Assembly (NCBI GenBank): GCA_030604825.1
Contig: JAUVVB010000004.1
Coordinates: 29,455-93,454, forward strand
Reading direction: 5' to 3'
Length of the DNA: 64,000 bases
Source of the DNA: Chloroflexota bacterium
GTDB taxonomy: Bacteria > Chloroflexota > Dehalococcoidia > E44-bin15
This document shows positions 56,364 through 64,000 of this stretch, in pieces; within the stretch, counting starts at the first letter, position 1; every line of letters starts with the position of its first letter. The notes under the pieces are model-generated. The model saw nothing but the letters and a program-made list of their open reading frames with translations, had not been told where the DNA came from and did no database searches. The translations under genes were made by a program, and so were the position numbers.

Positions 56364-57472
56364 AAGCGGTTATCCTTGCCGGCGGTGAGGGGACGAGGTT
56401 GCGCCCACTAACCTGTAATATGCCCAAGTGCATGGTGCCCATCCTCAATAGACCCCTTCTGGAACATGTGATCGACCACCTGAGGGAACATGCCATCCGG
56501 GATATCATCCTCGCCGTTTGCTTTATGCCTCATCATATCCGGAGCTATTTGGGCGATGGCAAAAGGTTCGGGGTGAGGCTGACCTATTCCATGGAAAGCT
56601 CCCCCCTGGGGACGGCAGGGGCGGTGAAACAGGTTGAAGCGCACCTCGATGAAACCTTCTTCGTTTTGAATGGCGATGTCTTCACCGACCTCGACCTCAC
56701 CCAGATGATGCGCTACCACCGAGAGCGGGGGGCGAAGGCGACCATTGCCCTGACCCCGGTTGAGGATCCCTCCCTCTACGGATTGGTGGAGACCGAGGCC
56801 ACGGGGAGGGTGGAGCGCTTCATCGAGAAGCCAAGCCCGGAGGCGATAACCACAAATATGATCAATGCCGGCACCTATATTGTGGAGCCCGAGGTTCTAA
56901 GCCATATCCCACCGGGCTCCCGTTTCACCTTTGAGCGAGAGCTCTTCCCGCTTCTGCTTGAGAGGGGTGATCCCGTTTACGCTTATCCCGCTGAAGCCTA
57001 TTGGATGGACATCGGCACCCCTGAGAAGTACCAAAAGCTTCACCACGACCTGCTCTCGGGGGGGGTGGCCAAGGGCTTTGCCGGTGAAAGGACTGGCCAG
57101 GGGATATGGGTGGAGGAGGGATGTGATATCCATCCCCAGGCGGAGCTGGAGGGGCCGGTAGTCATCGGCAGGGATTGCGTCATCGAGTCGGGGGTGAGAG
57201 TGAGAGGTCCCTCCGTCATCGGGGAGGGGTGTCGCATTGGAAAGGATAGCGTCATCGAACAGGCCATCCTTTGGCCAAAGGCCCGTCTGGGCCAGGGGGT
57301 GGTACTGCGAAAATGCGTGCTGGCGGAGGGCGTTTCCATAGGGGATCAAAGCCGGATCACGGAGGGCTGTGTGCTGGGAGGCAACGCGGTGGTGGGGTGC
57401 GATCAAAGCCTTACCCCGGGCACCAATATCTTGCCTGGGGAAGAGCTCCCCTCCTCATCTAAAAGGAGGTGA
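56360..57472 (+). CDS. Sugar-1-phosphate nucleotidyltransferase (mannose-1-phosphate guanylyltransferase-like)
   Basis: 370 residues. The nucleotidyltransferase part starts AVILAGGEGTRLRPLTCNMPKCMVPILNRP and has LNGDVFTDLD and VERFIEKPSPE. From about residue 255 a left-handed beta-helix with hexapeptide repeats (VVIGRDCVIE, VIGEGCRIG) follows. This order is typical of bacterial and archaeal GDP-mannose pyrophosphorylase-like enzymes and of glucose-1-phosphate transferases. GDP-mannose is favoured by the flanking GDP-sugar dehydratase gene. Its stop codon lies inside the AAAGGAGGTGA site of the next gene. Confidence 0.85.
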   Translation: MKAVILAGGEGTRLRPLTCNMPKCMVPILNRPLLEHVIDHLREHAIRDIILAVCFMPHHIRSYLGDGKRFGVRLTYSMESSPLGTAGAVKQVEAHLDETFFVLNGDVFTDLDLTQMMRYHRERGAKATIALTPVEDPSLYGLVETEATGRVERFIEKPSPEAITTNMINAGTYIVEPEVLSHIPPGSRFTFERELFPLLLERGDPVYAYPAEAYWMDIGTPEKYQKLHHDLLSGGVAKGFAGERTGQGIWVEEGCDIHPQAELEGPVVIGRDCVIESGVRVRGPSVIGEGCRIGKDSVIEQAILWPKARLGQGVVLRKCVLAEGVSIGDQSRITEGCVLGGNAVVGCDQSLTPGTNILPGEELPSSSKRR

Positions 57473-57474
57473 AG

Positions 57475-58518
57475 GTGCGTGTGCTGATCACTGGTGTTAC
57501 CGGCATGACGGGCAGCCACCTGGCGGAATATCTGCTTGAGATGGGGGGTATAGAGGTCTTTGGCACCTATCGCTGGCGCAGCAGGATGGATAACCTTGAG
57601 GGGTTGAGAAGGGCGGGCAGATTGAGGGTGATAGGGGATAACAGCCCGGTGGCCAGCAAAGGAGCTTTGGAGTCCCTGCTGAACCAAGGCACCGAGCCAG
57701 CCAGCCTCCACCTGGTGGAGGGGGACATAACCGATGCCTTCTCCATGAAGCGGGTTATCGCCGCAGTGAAGCCGGACCGCATCTTTCATCTTGCCGCCCA
57801 AAGCTACGTCCCAGGCTCTTGGAGTGCCCCCGCGGAAACCCTGCACCGCAATATCATTGGGCAGGTGAACCTTCTGGAGGCCGTGCGGGAGGCGGAGCTC
57901 GACCCCCTGATCCACATCGCTGGCTCCTCAGAGGAGTATGGCTATGTTCTCCCCGAGGAGCTCCCGGTGAAGGAGAGCAACCCCCTTCGCCCCATGAGCC
58001 CTTACGGGGTGAGCAAGGTGGCTCAGGAGATGCTTGCCCTTCAATACTTCAAGAGCTATGGCATGAAGACCATCGTCACCAGGGGCTTTAACCATGAGGG
58101 GCCGAGGAGGGGGGAGGTGTTCGTCACCTCAAACATGGCAAAGCAGATCGCGGAGATCGAAAAGGGACTCAAGCCTGCGGTGCTCTATGCCGGGGACCTG
58201 TCCAGCATGAGGGACTGGAGCGACGTGCGCGACTTCGTGCGGGCGTACTGGCTGGTATTGGAAAGGGGAGTCCCGGGGGAGGTCTATAACATTGGCAGCG
58301 GTGTGGCCAGGAAGGTAAGCGAGATGATCGATATGCTTTTGAGCATGACCGATGCCAACATCGAGGTCCGGGTAGATCCAGCTCGGCTTCGCCCCTCCGA
58401 TGTCAAGGTGCTGGTTGCCGATGCCACCAAGTTCAGGGATCTCACCGGCTGGGAGCCCCAGATCCCCTTCGAGAAAACCATGAAGGACCTCTTGGATTAC
58501 TGGCGAGAGAGGGTTTAG
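57475..58518 (+). CDS. gmd: GDP-mannose 4,6-dehydratase family protein
   Basis: 347 residues of the extended SDR family. The dinucleotide-binding motif is TGVTGMTGSHLAEYL, with TYRWRSRMDNLEGL downstream and the catalytic SSEEYG and SPYGVSKVAQ. The YRWRS region is characteristic of Gmd-type NADP binding. It forms GDP-4-keto-6-deoxymannose. GTG 57475 is chosen since AAAGGAGGTGA is then properly spaced; GTG 57469 lies inside that site. With the two preceding genes it would give GDP-6-deoxy sugars such as rhamnose or fucose for glycan synthesis. Confidence 0.85.
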   Translation: MRVLITGVTGMTGSHLAEYLLEMGGIEVFGTYRWRSRMDNLEGLRRAGRLRVIGDNSPVASKGALESLLNQGTEPASLHLVEGDITDAFSMKRVIAAVKPDRIFHLAAQSYVPGSWSAPAETLHRNIIGQVNLLEAVREAELDPLIHIAGSSEEYGYVLPEELPVKESNPLRPMSPYGVSKVAQEMLALQYFKSYGMKTIVTRGFNHEGPRRGEVFVTSNMAKQIAEIEKGLKPAVLYAGDLSSMRDWSDVRDFVRAYWLVLERGVPGEVYNIGSGVARKVSEMIDMLLSMTDANIEVRVDPARLRPSDVKVLVADATKFRDLTGWEPQIPFEKTMKDLLDYWRERV

Positions 58519-58652
58519 ATGGGCAATCCATCACTCAATACGCCAATGCCCTTGGTAGGCTCATGCTCTAGCTCGGGTATGGCAAACTCGATGGTGACCC
58601 TGCTCTGTCCATTCACAGTCACCTTGTTAAGCAGCAACAAGGCGATGGCCCG
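58515..58652 (-). pseudogene. Possible remnant coding fragment
   Basis: A 45-codon open stretch on the minus strand reads KVTVNGQSRVTIEFAIPELE and then HEPTKGIGVLSDGLPI before a TAA that overlaps the end of gmd. It looks like the C-terminal end of a soluble protein, but a TAG blocks it upstream and there is no clear start codon or ribosome site. It could be a decayed gene. I do not recognise a family. The rest of the 300 bases between gmd and pilB shows nothing else convincing. Confidence 0.25.
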
Positions 58653-58812
58653 CTATTTCTCGCGGTTTGCCTTTCTCGGAACAGAATATCCGATTTGCAG
58701 GCGGCTTTACGTCTCTTTTCCTTATACTACATCACGATGTTTGAATCAATCGACCAAAGGTACTTGGTTGCGCTAACCGACATTTCCACCTGCATGTAAA
58801 CTGTCCTCGCGT

Positions 58813-60519
58813 CTAGCTGATAGAGTAGACGCTACGCAATACCTCATAGGGTGTGGTGATGCCCTGTTTCACCTTGATCATACCGTCATGTCTCATGGTC
58901 ATCATGCCTTCCTTGATTGCCTGGGCGCGGATGGTGTCAGCGTCGACGTTTTCTAGAAGTAGGTTCCTTATCCCCTCCGTTATCAATAGAACCTCGAAAA
59001 CGCCAGTTCTGCCGAAGTAGCCTGTCTCGGCACAAAAGTTGCAGCCCGAACCATAGTGGAAATGCTCTGGCTCCTCGCCCATTTCCTGCTGGTAGACAAT
59101 TTTCTCCTCGGCTTTGGGCTCGCCAAGCACATGGCAATAGGGGCATACTCGGCGTACCATTCTTTGCGCTACAACACTGATAAGGCTTGACGACACCAGA
59201 AAGGGTTCCACACCCAGGTGCCTTAAGCGGAAAAGGGTTTTCACAGAGTCATTGGCGTGAATGGAGGAAAGCACCAGGTGCCCGGTGAGAGCTGCTTGGA
59301 CCGCCATCTCAGCCGTCTCGGAATCCCTGATCTCACCTACTAGGATTACATCAGGGTCGATTCTGACCACACTCCTCAAACTACTGGCAAAGGTTATGTC
59401 CGCCTTTGGGTTGATCTCGCTGGCACTGGTCTTGCCGAATCGGAATTCTACGGGATCCTCTATGGTGACGATGTGTTTCTCGTCCTTGTCCAGCTGGTTG
59501 AGCGATGCGTAGAGCGTAGTTGTTTTGCCCGCCCCGGTGGGACCGGAGACCAGAATCATTCCCAAGGGGGACCTTAGCATACGCAGGTATTTATCAAGGG
59601 CTTCAGGAAGAAATCCAAGCTCCGACAGTTGGAAAAGGGGTAAGGTCTTATCCAGCAGCCGAAGCGCAACCACCTCCCCCTCGAGAGTGTTGAAGGTGGC
59701 AACGCGGATGTCCAGCTCCTTTTCATCGACCGCATAGGTGATCTGCCCGTCCTGAGGGCGTCTGTGTTCTGCGATATCCATATTGGCCATCACCTTGATC
59801 CGGGAAATCAGCGGCAGGTGCACGCTCAAGGGCAAAGATGCAGCATCGTGCAGGATGCCGTCTATGCGAAAGCGAACCCGCAGCTCAGTGCTTTGCGGCT
59901 GGAGGTGAATGTCCGAGGCGCGGTTCTTGACCCCCTCGCGGATGAGGAGATCGACAACTCGGACGACCGGGGCATCACTTATCGCCAGTCTATCTAACGG
60001 GACCTGTTGTTCCAGTTGCTCCCTGAGGGTACTGGGTATTACACGACGGACCTGCTCCTCGATTTCGCTGCTAAGCTTGTAGTTGAGGTCGATAGCCTGC
60101 CGAACCTGGTCGGGAATAGCCATAGCGGGTAATACCTTCATATTAGTATGTCGGGCAACTTCGTCTACGGCCAAGGTATTATATGGATCTGCCATCACTA
60201 TGACCAGGGCATCGCCAACAACATCCAAAGGCACGATCTGGTGTTTTCGAGCCAGTTTTTCTGGAACTAGCCTGAGGGTCTCGGGGGGGATCTTGTGTGC
60301 TGTCAGGTCAATAAGGGGCATATTTAGCTGAACACTCGTTATCCTGACCAGATCCTCTGCGGTGGTGAAACCATGCTCGGCAAGAACTTGGCCCAGTGGC
60401 GCGCCGGTTTTCTGCTGTAACTTGCGGGCGGCCTCTAGCTGCTCCTGGCTGATGAGGCCGGCCTCAGTTACCGCCTGTGCCAGGTCCTTCCTTTGTGGTG
60501 CATCCGGGGGATTGGTCAC
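58813..60519 (-). CDS. pilB: Type IV pilus/type II secretion assembly ATPase (PilB/GspE)
   Basis: 568 residues. The N-terminal MshEN-type region is followed by an ATPase core: Walker A SGPTGAGKTTT, the Asp-box IEDPVEF, Walker B VILVGEIRDSETAEMA and the His-box LSSIHAND. The tetracysteine zinc motif reads CPYCHVLG and CNFCAETGYFGRTGVFEV. It powers pilin polymerisation or pseudopilus assembly. The start is GTG with GGGGAGG upstream. No other pilus gene lies in this window. It is followed upstream by the regulator and kinase genes on the same strand. Confidence 0.94.
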   Translation of the reverse strand: MTNPPDAPQRKDLAQAVTEAGLISQEQLEAARKLQQKTGAPLGQVLAEHGFTTAEDLVRITSVQLNMPLIDLTAHKIPPETLRLVPEKLARKHQIVPLDVVGDALVIVMADPYNTLAVDEVARHTNMKVLPAMAIPDQVRQAIDLNYKLSSEIEEQVRRVIPSTLREQLEQQVPLDRLAISDAPVVRVVDLLIREGVKNRASDIHLQPQSTELRVRFRIDGILHDAASLPLSVHLPLISRIKVMANMDIAEHRRPQDGQITYAVDEKELDIRVATFNTLEGEVVALRLLDKTLPLFQLSELGFLPEALDKYLRMLRSPLGMILVSGPTGAGKTTTLYASLNQLDKDEKHIVTIEDPVEFRFGKTSASEINPKADITFASSLRSVVRIDPDVILVGEIRDSETAEMAVQAALTGHLVLSSIHANDSVKTLFRLRHLGVEPFLVSSSLISVVAQRMVRRVCPYCHVLGEPKAEEKIVYQQEMGEEPEHFHYGSGCNFCAETGYFGRTGVFEVLLITEGIRNLLLENVDADTIRAQAIKEGMMTMRHDGMIKVKQGITTPYEVLRSVYSIS

Positions 60520-60549
60520 TTTCGTTCGCCTCCCCTTTCATAAGGACGA

Positions 60550-60996
60550 CTATTCTTGTTGTTTATCAAGTGGTCCAAAGGTGAGGTATGCCGGGATGTG
60601 ACGCCCCTCGCGTGAAGGGACAACACCCCTTTGAGCGAGTAACCTCGTAACGCCAGCCACTAATTGAGCTGGGCTTGCCGGTTTGGTAAGATACTCATGA
60701 GCGCCGAGCTTAAGCCCTGTGTCCCTGTCGCTCTCTCGCGCTTTCGCTGAGAGCATCAGAATAGGAAGCTTAGCCGTCGCCTCCGCAGCCCTCAAGCGCC
60801 GGCAAAGCTGGAAGCCATCCATGCCGGGCAGCATGATATCCAGGATAATGAGGTCGGGCTCCTCTTCTTGGGCCTTCCTTAGGCCCTCCAAGCCATTGGC
60901 AGCAGTGAGCACCTGATAGCCCTCCTGCTCCAGAGCATACTGGGCAAACCTCAGGGCACTGGGGTCATCCTCAATGATCAGAATCTTCGCCGGCAT
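60550..60996 (-). CDS. Single-domain response regulator
   Basis: 148 residues. A receiver domain (about 3-120) has DD in IIEDDPSA, the phosphorylation Asp in DLIILDIMLPGMDGF, the Ser in MLSAKARESD and the Lys in YLTKPASP. No output domain is seen; a short 25-residue tail remains. AAGGAGGTATTTCAC precedes the ATG at 60996. It is probably a target of the hybrid kinase encoded just upstream (stop at 61010) and may act on the adjacent PilB gene product or on motility. Confidence 0.9.
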   Translation of the reverse strand: MPAKILIIEDDPSALRFAQYALEQEGYQVLTAANGLEGLRKAQEEEPDLIILDIMLPGMDGFQLCRRLRAAEATAKLPILMLSAKARESDRDTGLKLGAHEYLTKPASPAQLVAGVTRLLAQRGVVPSREGRHIPAYLTFGPLDKQQE

Positions 60997-61009
60997 GTGA
61001 AATACCTCC

Positions 61010-62977
61010 TTACTCCATCGTGGCTGGCTGGTGCATAGTGGCACTGGCCAAGGTGATGGTGAAGCTGAAAGTGCTACCCCTGCCCGGTTCGCTTTCAACC
61101 CAGATCTTGCCACCATGGGCCTCAACGATCTGTTTGCAGATATAAAGACCCAAACCCGTCCCCCCAGCAGCCCGTGTCGCCGAGCCATCGGCCTGATAGA
61201 ATTTATCAAAGAGGCGGGGGATTGTTTCCTTGGAAATGCCGATGCCGTGGTCGATGACCTGCGTCAGCAGCTTGCCGTCCCCGCTACTTGCTTTAACGAT
61301 TATTTGACCACCTTGGCGGCTGAACTTAATGGCGTTGTCGACGATATTGGTGACTACTTGCTCCAGCGCTTCCTCATTGCCTTCCACATCGGGGCAGCCG
61401 TCAGCCAGCTCCGTATCAATGACGACCCCTTTCTCAGCAGCCTTATTACCCAGTTTCAATGCCGCGTCAAGGATCACGTCTTTCATCGAGACCCGCTGCC
61501 TTTTGAGGGCCTTTCGCCCTGACTCCATGGCAAAGGTGTCAAGAAGGTCGTCGACGAGGTTGTTCAGATGCTGGCTTTGCTCCTCCACAACTGTAAGAAA
61601 CTCTCGCTGCGTTTCAGGGTCAGGGACTTTGCCCTCCAGCATCAGCCTGACAAAACCTCGAATTGAATGCAGGGGGCTGCGCAGCTCGTGCGAGACACTG
61701 GCGATGAAATCATCCTTGAGTTGCTCCAGCTCCTTCTCCCGCGTTACGTCATGGATAACCCTCACCTCCCCCAGATAGTTGCCAGCGCTGTCGCTAACTC
61801 TCGAAGCGTACACGTTTAGCACACGCCGGGGTGATCCGCTCAGCACTATCTCCCCGGGCGAGTCCGTGCGGCACAGGGTAATCAGGGGCGATAGCTGAGG
61901 ATCAGGATTCTCTCCAAAGGTGGGGCGGCCGATCACGTCCCCCGCTCTCAGTCCCAACATGCGTTCCAAAGCGGGGTTGATAGTGACCACCCTGTAGTCT
62001 CTGTCGAGCATGACGAGGCCATCTGTCATACTGGCGATAATTGCCTCAAGGCGTTCCCTTTCGGCAGCCAGCGCTTCCTCAACCCGCATGCGCAAGATGG
62101 CGATGGCCACTTCATTAGCGAGAGCGATAGTGGATAGGATCTTCAAATCTTGTTTATCAAAGGCGTCGGTATCCCAACTTCCTAGGGTGAGCATGCCTAT
62201 TGTTCGTTCATCGGCAACCAGTGGCAAAGCAACGAAGGATTGCAGTTTCGAGCCGCTGTGAGAAAGGAGCTCGCCTTCAATTCCCTCCATCTCCGCAGCG
62301 CTGACCTCTATCCTATCCGATTCGATAGCATGGTCGATGAGGGTCTCCATGCCGGCTATAGTCCTCTGTTTTACCTCCTCAACAAGGCTTTCCCCGGTGG
62401 AAGGGGGAACCCCTACCATCATCTGCCAACGCTGTTCTTTTTCCGTCTCCTTCTGTATAAGAAGGCCCGCTACATGGCAGTCTATGGCCTTCTTCACCCA
62501 CCTCAGAGTGATGTCAGCCATATGACGGCCATCAGCAACGGTGGCCAACTCCTTGGATAACCCATATAGGATTGACAGCGCCTCATCCGCCTGCTTGTGC
62601 TCCTCTTCGAGCTTCCGCTTCTCCAGGCACCTCCCTATCGAAGCCAAAAGCACGTCTTTGTCGAAGGGCTTGCGGAGGAAGTCATAGGCCCCCAGCTTCA
62701 GGCTCTCAATCGCCATATCCAGGGTGGCGTAGCCGGTCATCATTATCACGTCCACGCTCGGCTGTTCCTCCCTGAGCCTGTCCAGAAGCTCGACACCGCT
62801 CATCCCCGGCATCTTGATATCCAGCAGCAGCACAACGTCGAACCCGTCCTCTCCCAGCTTCTTCAGGGCCTCCTCCCCGCTGCCAGCGGTATCCACCTCA
62901 AACCTCTCATCCACCAAGACCTCCGAGAGGCTCTCCCTCACGTGCTGCTCATCATCAACGACCAGGATTTTGGCCAT
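61010..62977 (-). CDS. Hybrid sensor kinase with REC, GAF and PAS domains
   Basis: 655 residues. Domain order is: REC (1-120; VVLLLDIKMPGMSG with the target Asp and RKPFDKD), then a helical linker and a GAF domain (about 145-315). A PAS domain (about 325-440) follows, then HisKA with SVSHELRSPLHSIRG and HATPase with NIVDNAIKF, DHGIGISKE and GGTGLGLYICK. No membrane helices are seen, so it is cytoplasmic. The input signal is not known. It lies 13 bases upstream of the response regulator and on the same strand. GGGAGGTCAGG precedes the ATG. Confidence 0.93.
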   Translation of the reverse strand: MAKILVVDDEQHVRESLSEVLVDERFEVDTAGSGEEALKKLGEDGFDVVLLLDIKMPGMSGVELLDRLREEQPSVDVIMMTGYATLDMAIESLKLGAYDFLRKPFDKDVLLASIGRCLEKRKLEEEHKQADEALSILYGLSKELATVADGRHMADITLRWVKKAIDCHVAGLLIQKETEKEQRWQMMVGVPPSTGESLVEEVKQRTIAGMETLIDHAIESDRIEVSAAEMEGIEGELLSHSGSKLQSFVALPLVADERTIGMLTLGSWDTDAFDKQDLKILSTIALANEVAIAILRMRVEEALAAERERLEAIIASMTDGLVMLDRDYRVVTINPALERMLGLRAGDVIGRPTFGENPDPQLSPLITLCRTDSPGEIVLSGSPRRVLNVYASRVSDSAGNYLGEVRVIHDVTREKELEQLKDDFIASVSHELRSPLHSIRGFVRLMLEGKVPDPETQREFLTVVEEQSQHLNNLVDDLLDTFAMESGRKALKRQRVSMKDVILDAALKLGNKAAEKGVVIDTELADGCPDVEGNEEALEQVVTNIVDNAIKFSRQGGQIIVKASSGDGKLLTQVIDHGIGISKETIPRLFDKFYQADGSATRAAGGTGLGLYICKQIVEAHGGKIWVESEPGRGSTFSFTITLASATMHQPATME

Positions 62978-63052
62978 CCTGACCTCCCTGAACAGGCAAT
63001 CTAATGATGACTGACAGCTCGTCCACAGCCTGTGTGCGTTTATTTCGCCTAC

Positions 63053-63292
63053 CTACTTGCGACACCCGATACTCCTCGTTGCTCGGTTTTGTTCGGAGAA
63101 GAACTCTTCATAGATGGGCATTTCGTGCTTCTCCAGGAAGGCTCTGAACGCTTCTTTCGGAATACGGTAGTGACCGCCAGGCAGGCAATAGGCGTCCACT
63201 CTGCCAGCCTTGATCCACCCTAACACGGCGACTCGGCTCACGTGGCAGTATTTAGCAACCTCACCTGTGGTCAGCGGTCTCTCGTTTTTCAT
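63053..63292 (-). CDS. Helix-turn-helix (excisionase/MerR-like) DNA-binding protein
   Basis: 79 residues from the ATG at 63292, which follows an AGGAGG site. The motif LTTGEVAKYCHVSRVAVLGWIKAGRVDAYCLPGGHYRIPKEAF is the HTH_17 excisionase-type winged helix in full. The C-terminal EKHEMPIYEEFF resembles adaptor tails that link such domains to response regulators. It may regulate the kinase and pilus genes downstream, but no binding site was identified. Confidence 0.85.
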   Translation of the reverse strand: MKNERPLTTGEVAKYCHVSRVAVLGWIKAGRVDAYCLPGGHYRIPKEAFRAFLEKHEMPIYEEFFSEQNRATRSIGCRK

Positions 63293-63306
63293 TCCCAAGC
63301 TCCTCC

Positions 63307-64000
63307 TCATGTAAGGCGTGGCAAAGCCCAGTATTTTCCAAGCGAGCCCTGCAATTGCCTGATCACCGCCTCAATCGAATCGGCTCGCCTTGGCGATTGG
63401 GCCTTGCTCTTGATAGAGCCACTCATCAACGAATATGAAAGCAGGTCCTCACCTCCCATTTGGCCCTCGTGCAATTCTTCAGGGAAAGGATTGGGCTCTC
63501 CCAGTAGAGCAGAAAAAAGGGCGCAAGCGATTTGACCGATAGTCTCGAAGTTGTATCCGCCTTCCAAAGTAAGTATGATCCCCCCTTTACGCAAAAGTAG
63601 AAGCCGCCTTGCCAGTTCGTAATACCCGTTGGTGGTTAGTCTTTGATTTGCCAAGGGGTCCTGGTGATGAGCATCGAAGCCACACTCTACGATCAGGTAG
63701 TGAGGGCCAAATTGTCGGTGTATAGGTGCTACTATGGAATCGAAAATCATGAGATACTCCGCATCTCCTGAACCCGAAGGCAGGGGAACGTTGACGGTGT
63801 AGCCCTCCCCGGCCTCGGCCCCTATTTCATGAGTCCATCCCTGGCGAGGAAAGAAGTTGGTCGGGTTCTGATGAAGCGACATGGTGAGAACCATGGGGTC
63901 ACAATAGAAAATGTCCTTGGTACCATCGGAGGCGTGAACATCCCAATTGAGTATCATGACTCGGCCTCCGGCTGCCAGCGATTTGGCAAGAATAGCGGAG
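63307..64000 (-). CDS. Histone deacetylase/acetoin utilisation-family amidohydrolase (5' truncated by window edge)
   Basis: The frame is open to base 64000, giving 230 visible codons without the N-terminus. The zinc-site motifs LNWDVHASDGT and ECGFDAHHQDPL and the glycine-rich LTLEGGYNFETIG match the HDAC/AcuC/AphA superfamily. It would deacetylate lysines, polyamines or small amides. The ATG at 63957 is internal, since the upstream codons (SAILAKSLAAGGRV) continue the fold. The HTH gene follows 14 bases downstream. The window also has a sirtuin, so two deacylase types are present. Confidence 0.9.
   Translation of the reverse strand, partial: SAILAKSLAAGGRVMILNWDVHASDGTKDIFYCDPMVLTMSLHQNPTNFFPRQGWTHEIGAEAGEGYTVNVPLPSGSGDAEYLMIFDSIVAPIHRQFGPHYLIVECGFDAHHQDPLANQRLTTNGYYELARRLLLLRKGGIILTLEGGYNFETIGQIACALFSALLGEPNPFPEELHEGQMGGEDLLSYSLMSGSIKSKAQSPRRADSIEAVIRQLQGSLGKYWALPRLT

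Noticed and set aside
58519..58776. 85-codon plus-strand ORF after gmd
   Set aside because: No ribosome site, poor codon pattern and no family resemblance; it starts directly at the gmd stop.

Overview
The window is a gene-dense, high-GC stretch of a bacterial chromosome. Gene content suggests an anaerobic member of the Chloroflexota, probably class Dehalococcoidia. The inference rests on corrinoid salvage without de novo corrin synthesis, a short MetE-like methyltransferase, a TPR gene beside gyrA, and a TIGR01906-type membrane protein. No rRNA or ribosomal-protein phylogeny could be run, so the assignment is an inference. GTG and TTG starts are common, and several strong promoters sit only a few bases before the start codon.

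Layout. 1-4.3 kb: secreted and membrane proteins, mazG, a lower-GC OLD-family nuclease gene, and tRNA-Pro(CGG). 4.4-14.2 kb: a probable alternative homoserine kinase with aspartate kinase, an Nfu iron-sulfur protein, a glycosyltransferase-methyltransferase fusion, a TPR protein, gyrA, marC, and a reductase-hydrolase pair. 14.4-20.7 kb: a repetitive cell-surface protein, a B12-binding-type radical SAM protein, a lipoprotein, and the ribosomal proteins L21, L27 and L31. 20.8-25.2 kb (minus strand): hisI, a methyltransferase, hisA, acyl-CoA dehydrogenase and a PduO-type adenosyltransferase, then a lipoprotein. 25.3-30.7 kb: CobO-type adenosyltransferase, methylmalonyl-CoA mutase, FBP aldolase/phosphatase, rdgB, moaA and moaC. 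31.2-37.3 kb: a membrane iron-sulfur oxidoreductase resembling ETF:menaquinone oxidoreductase, then acyl-CoA synthetase, sirtuin and two enoyl-CoA hydratase-family genes. 37.4-43.0 kb: a cobalamin riboswitch and terminator controlling a six-gene B12 uptake and nucleotide-loop operon. 43.1-47.6 kb: hpt, adenine deaminase, mtnA and mtnP. 48.0-55.3 kb: a structured leader RNA, then a MetE-like gene, small ORFs, THEP1, two kinase-like genes, PHP, ahcY and metK. 55.4-58.5 kb: GDP-sugar genes. 58.8-64 kb (minus strand): PilB/GspE ATPase, response regulator, hybrid kinase, HTH protein and a truncated histone-deacetylase-family gene.

The genes form linked modules. Cobalamin is imported, assembled and adenosylated for methylmalonyl-CoA mutase. 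Adenine released from methylthioadenosine by MtnP can go through adenine deaminase and Hpt to IMP. AhcY, MetK and the MetE-like protein would complete an S-adenosylmethionine cycle. Acyl-CoA dehydrogenase, hydratases, ligase and the membrane oxidoreductase fit beta-oxidation coupled to menaquinone.

The most interesting unexplained element is the leader at about 48029-48146. It has a strong promoter, a predicted three-way junction, and mutually exclusive antiterminator and terminator hairpins directly upstream of the MetE-like gene. It resembles no riboswitch class that I recognise.
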